Below, piece by piece: positions 52,043 to 63,955 of a stretch of 64,000 bases of DNA; positions within the stretch are counted from its first letter, which is position 1, and each line of letters begins with the position of its first letter. This DNA comes from Pyrocephalus nanus (taxonomy: Eukaryota; Chordata; Aves; Passeriformes; Tyrannidae): contig CM076265.1 of NCBI GenBank assembly GCA_038380795.1, positions 620,001 through 684,000 of the forward strand, written 5' to 3'. Under the pieces are notes generated by a model, which saw only the letters and a program-made list of their open reading frames with translations, had not been told where the DNA came from and did no database searches. A program made the position numbers and the translations under genes.

Positions 52043-52175
52043 TCATGGAATCACAGAAAGGTCTGGGTTGAAAAGGAATTCAAAGATCATCTAAGTTCCA
52101 ACAGCCCTGCCACAGACAGGGGCACCTTCCACTAGAGCAGGTGACTCAGAGCACCACCCAGGCTGTTCTTGTTGG
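52043..52175 (-). mobile_element. CR1 LINE 3' end, minus orientation
   Basis: TCATGGAATCACAGAAAGGT, then GGGTTGAAAAGGAATTCAAA, GATCATCTAAGTTCCAACAG, CCCTGCC and GGGGCACCTTCCACTAGAGC match the reverse complement of the CR1 3' end in correct order. It is 5'-truncated after the CACCACCCAGGCTG block. Confidence 0.88.
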
Positions 52176-53269
52176 ATGTGGGAGTTCTCCCAGTTTCCCA
52201 CCGGAGGCAGGAGGTGGGGTGCTCATCAGCACCTGACTGAGGCACCCAAGGACCCTGCTCCAGGCAGACCAGGCACCACTGCTTCACCCACAGATTCCCT
52301 CAGGTGGAGCAGTGCTGAGTGCAATTCCCTATTATTTGTTCCACAGTGACAAGCAGATTAAGACCATGCTGTGCTGGGTGATACAAATGTACTACAACAG
52401 AAACATGAGACTGGAAGGACGACACTGTTTATTGATTCTCATTCTTCACAATCAAGGGTAATTAGGCAATCACAAGTCTAATTCAGACAGGTCTACAGGA
52501 AACCTAATGCACTTGCCAACACACAACCAGTCTTAAAATAACATTCTGCACCAATAAAAAACCATGGCATGGCATAAACACTTAAAGATACAGCTACAGA
52601 CCTCAGGAAGAAAGTGGCAAAGATTAAAAGTATTATCAGTTACAACCTCTACCCTGAAGAATTTCTTCAAATAACACCCAAAAATAAAAGGAGCAAAAAG
52701 CCCTACCACTAATTATATATTTATTCACAAGAGATATGAGGTACTGCAAAACCTACATTAAAGTCTCACACTGCTGAATTGCATTTCATCCTAGTTACCC
52801 CCCAAGACTTTGATTTTTTCATGTGTTATTGTGTTTTTAATATAAGCAAAGGAGAGCTATGTTGCTTCACAGTTAAGTCACAACCTTGATCCACAAATAA
52901 ACAAAGATAGCGTTGGGTTTTGAGGACTTTTTTTCTCCCCTGACAGAGAGCCCCTTCAACAAGGCAAGTTATTCTGAGGGGACTTAAACAGAGCCAAGAG
53001 CACGGGAAAGGAGAAAAGGAAAGTGTAAAGGATGCAGACACTTTCAGAAGAATTAATTCTGAATTCATTCATTCAGAACAGGCACTCAGTCACTCGCAGG
53101 GAGGTTTTACGACTTGTACTGTGTTTCAAAGCAAGGCCAGCAAAGACAGGGGTTTTGAAGTAAACGTGCCAGCAGCTGACTCAATTCCCACTGCTTTTAC
53201 TACTCCACGGGGCCCTCAGAAAGCACTTTCCTTCTACTCCTACTCCCCTCCCGCTCCTCTCTCCTACCT

Positions 53270-54560
53270 CATCGTGCCGCTCGCAGTCCTACCAGCGTGA
53301 GGGAAGGTCGCTCTGCTTCCAGCGAGGATTCAGCATTCCCTACATCCTCGCCCAATTCCTGCCCTCTTCCTTCCGTGCGAAAAGTCAGGATGCCCTTGCA
53401 CCCCCACCCGGTCTTCACCTCACCCCACGCCCACTACAGGGGATCCACCTGCCCCGACCCGTCCTGCCCACGCCCTCCCCTCATCCTCACCCTCCCCTCA
53501 TCCTCACCCTCCCCTCATCCTCACCCTCCCCTCATCCTCGCCCTCCCCTCATCCTCGCCCTCCCCTCATCCTCGCCCTCCCCTCATCCTCGCCCTCCCCT
53601 CATCCTCGCCCTCCCCTCATCCTCGCCCTCCCCTCATCCTCGCCCTCCCCTCATCCTCACCCTGCCCGTCCCCCCGGGGCCGCCTCACGGCTCCATCCCA
53701 GCCAGGGCGGAGGGTCCAGCCTGGTCCTCCCAGCCGGGCGGCTCCTCCTGCCTCTCAGCGCCGGGATGCGGGCGGGATGCCCCGGGCTCCCCAAACTCAG
53801 GGGAGCGCTCCGGGGGATTCCCTTGCCAGTGCCCACCCCCTCCCCGCCATTCCCGAGTCACCTGCCGGCAGGAGCAGCCCCAGGGCCGGTGCCCGGGACG
53901 GGGCAGCGCCGCGACACGCGTGGGCTCCGCGGGGCGACACCGACCGCCTCCTCCGCCGCGATGCTGAGGGGGCCGGGCCGGGGAGCCGCCCCCCGGCTGG
54001 CACGGGCACCTCTGGGCCGGCCCCGTCCCCGTCCCCGTCCCTGTCCCCGCTGCCCCGGCCGTGCCCGCAGCGCTCCCCGCGGTACTCACGCCGTGCTGCC
54101 CTGCCCGCCTCGGCACCCTCAGCCAGCGACGCTCCCCGCGCGCTCCATTTCTTTGGGGTTTTTCCGATGGTTTTTAATCTCGCTGTCCCTCCGCGGGGCA
54201 CCCTGAGGGCACAGGCGCCGCCTCAGCTCGGGGGGCGCATCCCGCGTGTCCAGGAGAGGGATGGTGTCCAGGGAACGATGCCCGGAGGCTCCGTCCGGCA
54301 GCAGCCGCCGCTGCCGCGCGCGGAGTCCGAAACTTCTCCCGACACACCGGTGTCCTTGAGCAGCGGAACACGCCGGGCTCAAGCCGTGAGGAGATCCGAG
54401 CGCGGGGACCACAGAGCTCCAGCTGCGGGGCAATCCCGGACGGGGATGCGGGCAGGGATGCAGCAAAGCCTGGGATGCGCTGATCTCACGCTCCGACTGC
54501 GCCGGTGCCGCTGCCGCTCCTCCAGACCCTCCCAGGTACCGCGCACCTGCATCCAGGGGC
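53270..54560. promoter_or_regulatory. CpG island, candidate promoter (possibly SHANK2 long isoform)
   Basis: The base composition jumps to very GC-rich with dense CpG between about 53270 and 54560, unlike anything else in the window. GGGCGG GC boxes (Sp1-type) occur at about 53705, 53736 and 53770. On the minus strand, plausible first-exon donors are GGCAG|GTGACT (exon end 53862) and GGC|GTGAGTACC (GT at 54089-54088). On the plus strand, CCCAG|GTACCG (about 54535) and CTCCAG|GTAATT (about 54573) are also possible, so direction is not settled. SHANK2 needs an upstream non-coding exon and this is the only island in view, but the link is inference. Confidence 0.65.
53480..53666. repeat. 17-bp minisatellite, 11 units, inside the CpG island
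   Basis: The unit is CTCATCCTCRCCCTCCC. Units start every 17 bases from 53480 to 53650, with a partial unit before. Units 1-3 and 11 carry A at the variable position; units 4-10 carry G, creating a CpG in each. The minus strand is G-rich, with GGGAGGG in almost every unit. Because 17 is not a multiple of 3, an open frame through it gives a 17-residue proline/serine-rich repeat that is not evidence of coding. Confidence 0.97.
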
Positions 54561-57500
54561 ACCTGCGGCTCCAGGTAATTCCAAACGCACCCAGGGCTGT
54601 CACGGCACAGGCTGCATCTGGGACAGACCGCTCTGGAAAACACTCATTTCTAGCTGCGGTCACTGCCGAGGACTGGAAGGACTGGGAGACGTGAGAACCG
54701 TAGTTTGAGTCCTTGGTGGATGCAACAAAGTTTGGACCACGGTAAAATGTCACTCTCAAAATATCTAAGACTCTTTTTATTCCCAAATGACACCAACTTT
54801 GAATCGGGGATGTCACTTGGAGCAAATTTCAAGTTATTCCATGCAAGAATATGAATCCTAGAGCACTTGAAGGCTCAGTTCTTAGGCACAATGCCACACT
54901 GAACTTCAATAATGACTCTCACTGTATTTTTTCTATATAAGACGTTTCAAACTAAATAGGACAGAAAATGCACCTAAATATCTTTAGTAACTCACTTTTA
55001 GACTTTCTGAGCTGCTTTGCACACCTACCAAACTTTTTACTGTGGCAGCTCTCAAATGTCTCTTTTTCAACAAGAAATGCAAAGGAGAATATTCCTTATT
55101 ATACCCAGAGCAACTATGCTACCTCAAGAATATTAATAAACATTAAACTTCGTGCCACAAAAATAATTTTCATGCAAAAGGCCTTATGCACATAAGTGGA
55201 TTCACTTGCAGAGTTCACACTTATGACACATTGGAGGTCTTTGCTTGAAACAGTGAAGGATACTGGGAATGCCAAGCTCTCAATATGTAACATCCTTATG
55301 GGAAATTAAAAGCAAACAAAAGCCACCAGAATTAAGAAAGCAAACAAACCCAAAGAATTTCGTTTGAATGGGAATTTCCTACCTCTTCTGAGCTAATTTA
55401 CCCATCTCTACATTTTGCTCTTTAAATTTTAAAGCATCTGAACATTTGTTCTGTCAGTCGAGAAAAAATGGACTTACTTAAACTCATGTTAGATCCCCTG
55501 GGGATATCACAGGGAAAATAGGACAGCAATGCTAAGGAGAAAAACTCCATCTACAGCATCTTTTACAATTAAAAACTTGCAAACAGTGAACAGCAATAAG
55601 AGGGGAAAAACCACCCCCAGAAACCAAACCAACAGTGAAAAGTATTTCATTCTTTTTTATGCTTTAATTCAAAGGTCAACATTGTATCCAATGGCCAATG
55701 TCCAAAAAGTGGAAATTAAAATTATGTATGTCAGTGGCAAGAGCTGACAAGTTGCTCTACATGGACTTTTTACTGACATCTAATTAAGGCATAATATCTT
55801 CATCAAATTTCACATGAAAAGTCAAAAAATATGACACATAACTTTGTCATGCCTGACATGCAATAAAAACTCAGCATCCTTCAAGTTCTAAACACTGACA
55901 GAGACAACAGTGAATTACTTACAAATGTAAGTCCTCCAACTCCTTAACTGTGATGTCTAGAAGTTTCCCTGGATGAATTAATCCTGCCAAAGCTTTATCT
56001 ATAATTAAATGCATTTTCAGTTTCTAAATATTTAGTTTCTTCCACAAAAAAAAACAACAAACAAACAAACATTATGAACTTCAGGAGCTTCAACTGAGTA
56101 AGAGCAAAGAAAATCAGGACAAAGCAGCTTCTCCCAACTATAACCAGCTGCCTGAAAAACTTGGGAAGTGATATTAGGAAATTTTGTCTGTGACATTTTA
56201 TCCTTTAAAAACAGGAGGCACAGTAAGTGAAAATCTCTCTATTTCATGGAAATTACACAACTGTGCAGCTTCAGGGAACTTTCTGCCATGGGTACAATGT
56301 GACCATTAATTATACAGAATGAGAATGGACACTTCACAGGCTGAGAGGGGTGAAACCCACATTTCTTATTCACAGCAGAGGAAGTTTCAAGGACTTTTTA
56401 CCTTCTCATCCTTTCAGATTAATGACTTGCTTTCAGTGCATTCTGGTCATTTTGAATGCAAGTCCAGCATTGGACTTACTGTACTAAGATTTTTAAAACT
56501 CTGTCAAACAGAACCTGCATTACAAGAAACCAAGGTAGGACTAAAGCAATAATGTGGCAGACTCCAAACTCAGATTTCTTGAACAAGAGGCAAAAAGTTA
56601 ATATATTTTGTTAAAAAGACCCCACCTACATATTCCTTGGCACTTTATAAGTTTCCAGAATGACCTAGTTGTATAAATTAGCCAGGACTTTTTTTTGCTC
56701 CTTTACTAAAACCTCTAAAAAGTACTTTCATGGCCATGTCAAATCTCTTAAACAATTCTGAAGAATGTATTTACTTCCAAGGTAAGATCTCACCCCTCTC
56801 ACTCTTAAGAACCACTTAAATGGTCCTGCCCAAATGATCCTCACACTGAATTCCCACTCCTTTTCTATGCTCTGTTCAATACTCTCATATTCTGGCTTCC
56901 TAAGCTCTTTTTGGGTGGGATGTTGTGACATCTTTATCTCATTACTGTACTTTCATATCCCTTCAGTAACTATTTTCCTCAGATTCAGAAATGGTTTATC
57001 AGCTGGACTTAATAAGACAGCTTATTAAGTTTAGACCAATATAAAGTTAAATTAATGCAGAAATTTTTTTTCCTGTGACTGTGAATAGATTTCTCCAGCA
57101 GTTCTTTATGTTCTTCAAGAATAATAGAAGTCATTAAAAGCACCAGTTAGACACAGATCTGGAAGAGGTGTAAAATACAGGAACGTCTCCTGATGGAAGA
57201 TTATTGTGCCCTTTAAAATAATAAGGCATTTAAATATAAAAAACTTTGTGTCAATTTTTACTAGGTTCCTTGCTCTCCAAGACAAAACACTTTTTAAAAT
57301 TAATGATTGACAAGGAAAGAAATCTGTTCCTTTTCCATTATAGATTAATTACCAAGGAGTCATTTGTTCCAAGTTTCTTGCTGTTAAAAAAAAAGGTAAT
57401 AAAAGGCTTCCCTAACTTCTCCTCCTTACCTTGTTCATGTTGGAGAAAATAATTCTTCTATAAATAAGTATACAAGGAAAAATTTATATTATATAGCAAA

Positions 57501-57960
57501 GATTAAATAATAAATCACCTAAATTTCCTGTGTTGAAAGGTTGAGTGTTTATCTTTTTTCTTCTGATAAATGTGTGATTTGTAATGTGGATGTTCTGCTT
57601 TCCATGGTTAATTAATTTCCTCCTCAGGTTCCACGTGTAATGACACAGTTACACAACAGTTTATTTTAAGAGCTTGTTTCTACTTGACCTGCCATGAGTG
57701 TTGGAGTCATCGTGACTTCCAGGCCACATCTTCCACTGGCACCTCTGCAGTGGCTGATTATATTGGGTGGTTGGTTGGTTATTGTTCCACTGCCACTTCT
57801 TTACCAGAGACAACACAACTGAACTAGAACTGGCTTGGTGATGTGTGTAAACTGGGCCAGGGATTTTACAGGTGAGTGTCCAACACATCTTGCTCAATCT
57901 GCTCTAAACCCTGAAGGGAGAGTGTGGTTTAACCCAGAGCTGGGCTGAGGGTGCTCACCC

Positions 57961-58006
57961 TCCTCCTCCTCCTCCTCCTCCTCCTCCTCCTCCTCCTCCT
58001 CCTCCC
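57961..58006. repeat. (TCC)15 microsatellite flanked by a 14-bp direct repeat
   Basis: Fifteen uninterrupted TCC units. The 14-mer CCCAGAGCTGGGCT occurs on both sides, at 57933-57946 and 58004-58017. The poly-Leu and poly-Gly open frames over it are artefacts. Confidence 0.95.
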
Positions 58007-58370
58007 AGAGCTGGGCTCACTCCCAGGCACCCCACAACCATCCCAGCATCACCACAGCTCCTTCCAGCTGCAAATGCAGTTCCTAAATAAAGGATCTCTT
58101 CATTTTTACTGCTCTGTGCAGCAGATGTTGTGCTTGTGTGCCTCTGCTTCACTTTGAGCCCCCAGCCACTGGAAGCCTTTAATCAATGGGATTTGCTGTC
58201 TGAACTAATTGAAATCAATGAGAACAATAAAATAGAACACAACAAAGAGGAACTGGAATTTAAATATACCTCTGGCTCCCAAGTCTCACAACCAACTATG
58301 CTGGCTTATAGAACTTGTTATTTTGGACATACTTCTATTTTTTAAACCAAGTAATTCCGTAATTCCACTC

Positions 58371-58393
58371 TTTTTCTTTTTTTTTTTTTTTTT
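58371..58393. repeat. Poly-T tract with one C
   Basis: Simple T-rich tract; no associated element recognised. Confidence 0.85.
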
Positions 58394-59552
58394 GGATGAA
58401 CTCTCCTTGCTTTCTGTAATTCCATCTGTATCTGGGTTCTTGCTACTTTTGTATTTTTCTTTTAAGTTAGAGCCACCAGCTCTTAGTGCAGAAGAAAGGA
58501 CACATTACCACATTACTGTGTTCAGCAGATTGCACATTAACAATCCTGTTCTGACAGACTGGGTGGATCAGTGTCCTCTTCTGCATCTCTTCTTCTAGTT
58601 TGGCTTTTTGGACACCAGATTCCTTATTTACTGCCAAAGGTAGTACAGATAAAGTAAGATTTACCTCTGTTCTTTATGGTATCTGGGTAGCAATAAAATT
58701 GAAAATCAGCAGTCATCCATACACCTTCACAAATAACCAGAGAAGGACCTCACTTACCACACTTTTGCTAAGGACAAAGCAGAGCGAGTGCAGATGACCT
58801 AGGAAGATCCATCAGAGGTGTGTGGCAATCATAAATACCATGGAAAACCAGTGTTACCTTGTTCAAACACACGTGTTGTTTGCATAGAATTTTTCTCTCT
58901 TTAAAAATAGGTATCATTTAAAAAATACATATCTATTCCTCTTAAAGGAATTTAGCATTTAACTCTCACAGGAGCTTTGCCAAAACTAAGCATCTTACAC
59001 AAAATATAAATTACTGCATCAGAGTAAAAAACCCTGCTCTATTCACCTGCAAAACTGAGCAACAGGGATAACCAACTAACCTTTCATTCTCTAGCCAGTG
59101 TAGAACTAGCTTGGACAGGCTCATTTGTACAACAGCAGGCAAGGGAATCACCATGGCATGGAAGGCCCTGATCCTGCAGGCAGAGAGGGAACCTGGCTTC
59201 AGGCTGGGAAAGTTCCTCGACCCCCAGCTTGGCACGTCCAGGTCTAAAAATTCCAGCAAAGCCAGGAAGGGTCGTCCAGGTGTGACTGGAGTTGTCATCC
59301 CAGCCCATCCCAGCTTGTCACATCACCCTGGATAACAAAGGGTCTCCATTCTCCACCTGGGGAATGTTCAGACAGGCAGGGGACATTTGGGATGGTAAAA
59401 TATGTCACCCTAAACCCACATGCTGTGTCAGTGGCCAACTGGCCAAAGTGCTGCAGGAGGGCTTACCAGAGATCCCTGGAACAGACACCATGGGTTGCTT
59501 GATGTCTTCTCAGGGAGGAGAGGAACCTTTCCCACAGACCTCCCAGGCTGGG

Positions 59553-59732
59553 ACTGGGTTGGAAAGGGACCTTCAAGGCTCAGCTAGCCCAGCTCCTGTG
59601 AACAAGCAGAGACACCAGGTTACTCAGTCTCATCCAAATGAACCCTGAATGCTTCCAGGGGTGGGGCATCTCCAACCTCTCTGGACAATGCAGTGTCTCA
59701 CCAACCTCATCATAAAGATTTTATTCTTTAAG
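59553..59732 (-). mobile_element. CR1 LINE fragment, minus orientation
   Basis: CTGGGTTGGAAAGGGACCTT, then AAGGCTCAGCTAGCCCAGCT, CAGTCTCATCCAAATGAACC, CTGAATGCTTCCAGGGGTGG, GGCATCTCCAACCTCTCTGG and CTCACCAACCTCATCATAAA follow the reverse-complemented CR1 3' region through to the block before AAGAATTT. It lacks the terminal ATTCTATG repeat. Confidence 0.85.
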
Positions 59733-61019
59733 TCAGTGGTCACTTCATCACAGCAGCTCTCACAGGCAAAAACTCCTCCTCCATCTTAAATTGAAGGGAA
59801 TTCAGGAAAACAGAGAGACCTCCTGGAGGTTATTCCTATTTCCACACATTAGCACACCTGTCTTTAAGGATTTACATAACAGACATCCAGGGTTAATTAT
59901 GTTGGCATTCACAATTACCTCTCCCTTACACCAAACCTATCTGAGATGCAAAGTTGTTTGAATTCACAGGTCCATTTTAAATCTGAGATATCTGTGCACA
60001 ATATTTAGGAAAAAAAGCAGGCAAGAGCTGTTTGGAGCCTGTGGTCCCAAGTCCGGAGTGGCACTGCAGCTCCCAAGAGCAGACCCACCATAAAAGCTTG
60101 AAAGAATGGAAATTCTTTATTTTGGCCCCTCTCAGTGTTGCCTCAGCATTTGTGGGAAAATCTAAGGATTTGTTTAAAGTTGATTTTGCTCAGTGTTTTG
60201 CATGTGCTTATGTGCTTTTCTGGGTAGGAACAGACACCACTTTAGTGAATTTAATACTAAACACTTCAGTGAAGACAAGATCAAATCAGGCTAGTGCATG
60301 CAGAGAGTTTTCAGTGTGGATGTGTACTCACAATAAACAGCCATTCCAGCAGTTCCTGAGGATATCAAGGAAAGAATTAAAAGGAAAAGTGAAGTATCAT
60401 GATTTTAAGGCTTTTAGAGTGATTTCCAGCAACTTCAAATGACAGACATTTCTATGCACTGCACTCCTGTTCTCTTATCAAGCCATAGCTAATTAGCTGT
60501 AGGCTGTCCTGCTGCTAACTCAGGCAACAAACCACTCGTGACTCCAGCAGATGTTCTCCTTTTCCTGCCAAAAGGAATATTTACTAATATTTTTTTTCAT
60601 GTTATGGCTCTCTGTCTCAAAACTTATTTCTCAGGATTAGGAATAGGCTACGTTTAACTACTCAGAGCCATAAATATCCATTTACTAAGGTTGGTGCTAG
60701 CTGGAAAGTTACACAAGATTTTTAAAAAGCTGAATTACACAAACTTGGGATTACACAGACACTTTAAAAATAAGAGCTTATTGAGGTTTGCTGTTAAAAG
60801 AAGGAGTTCATCAAACCAAGGAAAGATTTCTGCTGTCAGCATTCACTAACCTCAGGGAGATCTAAGCAACCTTTGATTAAAAAAAAAGCAGATACATTTA
60901 TTTTCTTTAAGGTTAGCATTTAAATGTCTTTACCAATCATTGTCTACTTGGTTTTATTTACACTGAATTTTCAAAGTTCACAAATACCTTCAGTGCAAGT
61001 TCATTTTCCACAGGGATCT

Positions 61020-61115
61020 GGTAAAAATAGAGATTAAGAAACTTTCCCAAGGGCATGAGTTAGTCACAGTGAATGAAGAATTCATAAATCCTGCTCCTTG
61101 CTAAGTCCAAATTAT
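61020..61115 (-). mobile_element. MIR-like SINE relic
   Basis: AGAGATTAAGAAACTTTCCC followed by AAGGGCATGAGTTAGTCACA and ATTCATAAATCCTGCTCCTT parallels the reverse-complement MIR core and its 5' flank (TTAAGTAACTTGCCCAAGGT, then GGATTCGAACCC and the CTCC block). Ancient and degraded. Confidence 0.5.
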
Positions 61116-63831
61116 GTTCCCTCTTATATTAGTCAGGAGTTTCTGTACTGCAGTTAATGCTACCAGGTTCAGGAAAGCTCAGATTTTATTGCTTCTCAGC
61201 CTCCTGGAAACTGTAAAGCAGTTTCAAACATGAACTGTCTGTGAGTGCTGGGTGATGCAGAGACCCAGGGCAAACAGGAGGGGGGAGCACACTTTTTTCT
61301 GTCTTCTTTGGTTTTTGTGGCTGTTGCTTTGCTGGTGAGGCACAATTTGAACTGACAACACTGATTTTAGCAAGGGGAGCTCATACATGTGAATTGAAAA
61401 ACCCAAAGCACCAGGCTGAAATTGCATTTCAATTTACTCTTCAGACCATTGCACATATAAGAGTAAATGAACAACACTGGTGCATTCAACAGCGAGGGAT
61501 AAAAGCACTGCACCTCGTCTGACATCTCTCAGACAACAAACACAGCACTCATTTCCAAGCCTTGGAATGTTTAGAAACTCGGATATAGCACCAGGCTGTC
61601 ACCCTGCTGTAAATTCATGTACATTTTCCTGAAATCAAGGAGGTTCTCTGTATAAAGACATGGTTGTTGTGACCTGATTTTCAAAGACAGCAAGCACCCA
61701 GCCCTCCCCTTGGCTCCACCAAGAGCTGTAGATGTTCTTCATGTCAGAGAGCTGAGCCATGAGCCCTCAGCATTCCTGCCTTTAGGATCATTTTGATGGA
61801 TTTACACAGAGAATTTACTGTGGCCGTTAATTTATGTTCATTTCCTCACAAGGAGGGCGAACAGATGAATGTCAAGTCACTGCTGCTGCTGACAATAAAA
61901 GTCAGACATGCAAAGATCAAGTACTTTGTGGTTCTGCTGGCCCGAGCCCTTCATGCCTTGTCAGATCTCAGTCCTCGCTGGAAGACCACCAGTTAATGGA
62001 TCTAACCTTTCCAGCAGTGAAAACCACCAGATCAGCACGTCAGCGGAGTTACGCTGCAGTCACCTGTGTCCTTTTTCTCCTTCCCTTCCTTTTCCAGTCC
62101 TTACATCTAATTTCCTTCCCCCTTGCTTTACTCAGTTTCATCAAAACCATGGTTATTCAAGCAAGTAAAAGGCACTTCAAAAGAGCAAAGTTGGAGCTGT
62201 TCAAAGCCCTCTGCTCTCTGAAACTCAGCCCCCACCATGTGCCAACTTCCAAATGTCACCAACCATCTCCCAGAGACACCCTGACAACCTCTGCCAGCTC
62301 CTGAGCAGCAGCTGAGGCCAACCAACCACCTCATCATGTTGGGGTTTCTGCCAAGGAAAGGTAAAGAAAGAGCAAAATCACTCACTGTCAAAATAAATCT
62401 GTGTGTGAAACAACTGAAATCAAAAATATTACTATTTCACTGGTATTTTATGCGTTGCCTGCAAATAAAGTTACTTGCACACAACATGAACAGTCCTGAA
62501 AGCACTGGCAGAAAATATAGAGGTGTCAGAGGAGAACCAGGAGTTCTGAAACACTTCAGGAGTGTGTGCAACAGCTCCACAATTCCACTTTGGTTCATGT
62601 TTCCAGGAGAAATTCCAGTTCAGTTCAAGTTTCCAGGAAAACACCAAGACAGTGCAGTAGAAAAAGAAAGCCCTGCCTTTAGACAGCGATAAACTAAAAT
62701 ATTTAGGAATTGAAACAAGAAATTGCTAGTAACTTTCTTTTCTGTGACACTCAGACTGCTAGGACCGTCCCAAAATGGATTAAATTGGGAAACCTGAAAT
62801 ACAGGCAAGGCCAACTTTGTCAGTGATTTCTATAGTTTTGACAGTAGAAATACTGAAGTGGAATGAATTATTTTAATTATTATTTACAAACGAGTTTCAC
62901 CTGGAACAAGAGAAGTTCAAGTATAGATTTTCAGGCCCATCCAGCGATTCTGCTTCTGGTGACATCAGCTGGGACACAGGTTTTATGTAGCTGTCTGTGT
63001 ATCTTTTTTATATATCTTTTTTCACTTCCAATTAAAGGACATGTGCTGTAAAGCAATAGCAAGGCTGCTAACCAAATACAGTTTAAAAATGGATCCCAAT
63101 ATTTACTGAGGCATCCTTCCAGGGCTCCTTCTAGGATCCCTTTGGCTGCAGTTTCTTAAGCAGCATGTTCTGTGTGAATGAATCCTTGGAAGCAGCACAA
63201 AGTGCCAGTGTTTTTGGGGTATAAAGATTCCCAGCAGCAGCTCTGAATGCAGCACCAGGTCCTAAAGCCAGTCCCTGATTACAGACACAACTGGGGGCTG
63301 GGAAAGAAAAGCAGATGTCTGCAAAAAGAGCCACAGTTCCTGCAGGATTTGTTAAAAGGAACATTCCCGAAATAGGGAATGGATTATTTTCTGACAGATT
63401 TCTAAGAGCTCTTTTCTCTTCTCCTATTTCCCAGTGTGAGCTGGTGTCTGACACACAGCCCAGCAAGGGATCAGTTCAGGCAATCTTATATTTCTATACA
63501 CACATGCCTTGGGTAGTGTAGTGGGTCTTTTGAAGTCCATGAAAGTTTTGCCAGATTTCAGTAAAATTTCATTATTATCTCTTCAAGAAAAGTTCAAATT
63601 AAATCCAAACTCATAAAGAAAAGAACTTCCCCTTGAATGAAACTTCACAAAGATAAATTATGGTACTCAAAACATCAACAGTTGTTTTCAGGGTAAGGAA
63701 AGTCCCAAAGGAGTCTGGAAGAACAGACAATGCCAAAACTAAAGGTATGATGGCAACTGATGTATCTTATTCCATAATGGAGCAAAGTGATGGAGCTGTA
63801 TATCTACAGAAGGGCAAACTAAACTATTGTT

Positions 63832-63858
63832 AAAAAAAAAAAAAAAATAAAAAAAAAG
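63832..63858. repeat. Poly-A tract with one T
   Basis: A-run interrupted once, near the window end. Confidence 0.85.
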
Positions 63859-63955
63859 GCAACACAGGGGCAAAGCCAGCACAGGATGAACCTGAAAATG
63901 CCAAAGCATCAGAACACCAATTCACTACTACACATACTCAAAGTATCACCAAACA

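Larger units (their letters stand above)
21167..53270. other. 32-kb region upstream of the SHANK2 start-codon exon; no exon supported
   Basis: This is presumably the 5' intron of SHANK2, or intron plus intergenic DNA if the promoter lies nearer. It is AT-rich, with scattered CR1 and MIR-like relics, low-complexity tracts and one GC-richer patch (about 45.4-46.0 kb). None of the open frames shows recognisable protein similarity. Most are short, unconserved-looking and overlap equally long frames on the other strand. Confidence 0.6.

Noticed and set aside
53961..54081. Arginine-rich N-terminus beginning MLRGPGRGAAPRLARAPLGR, resembling a mitochondrial presequence with a nearby GTACTC donor
   Set aside because: Such sequences arise readily from CpG-island DNA. 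The donor is weak and I cannot identify a downstream exon, so no gene is called.
53297..54694. 465-codon open frame on the plus strand across the CpG island
   Set aside because: It runs through the 17-bp minisatellite and very GC-rich DNA where stops are rare. Long frames also exist on the other strand and in other phases, and the product is proline/serine/arginine-rich with no recognisable domain.
57951..58157. Poly-leucine and poly-glycine open frames
   Set aside because: They are translations of the (TCC)15 microsatellite.
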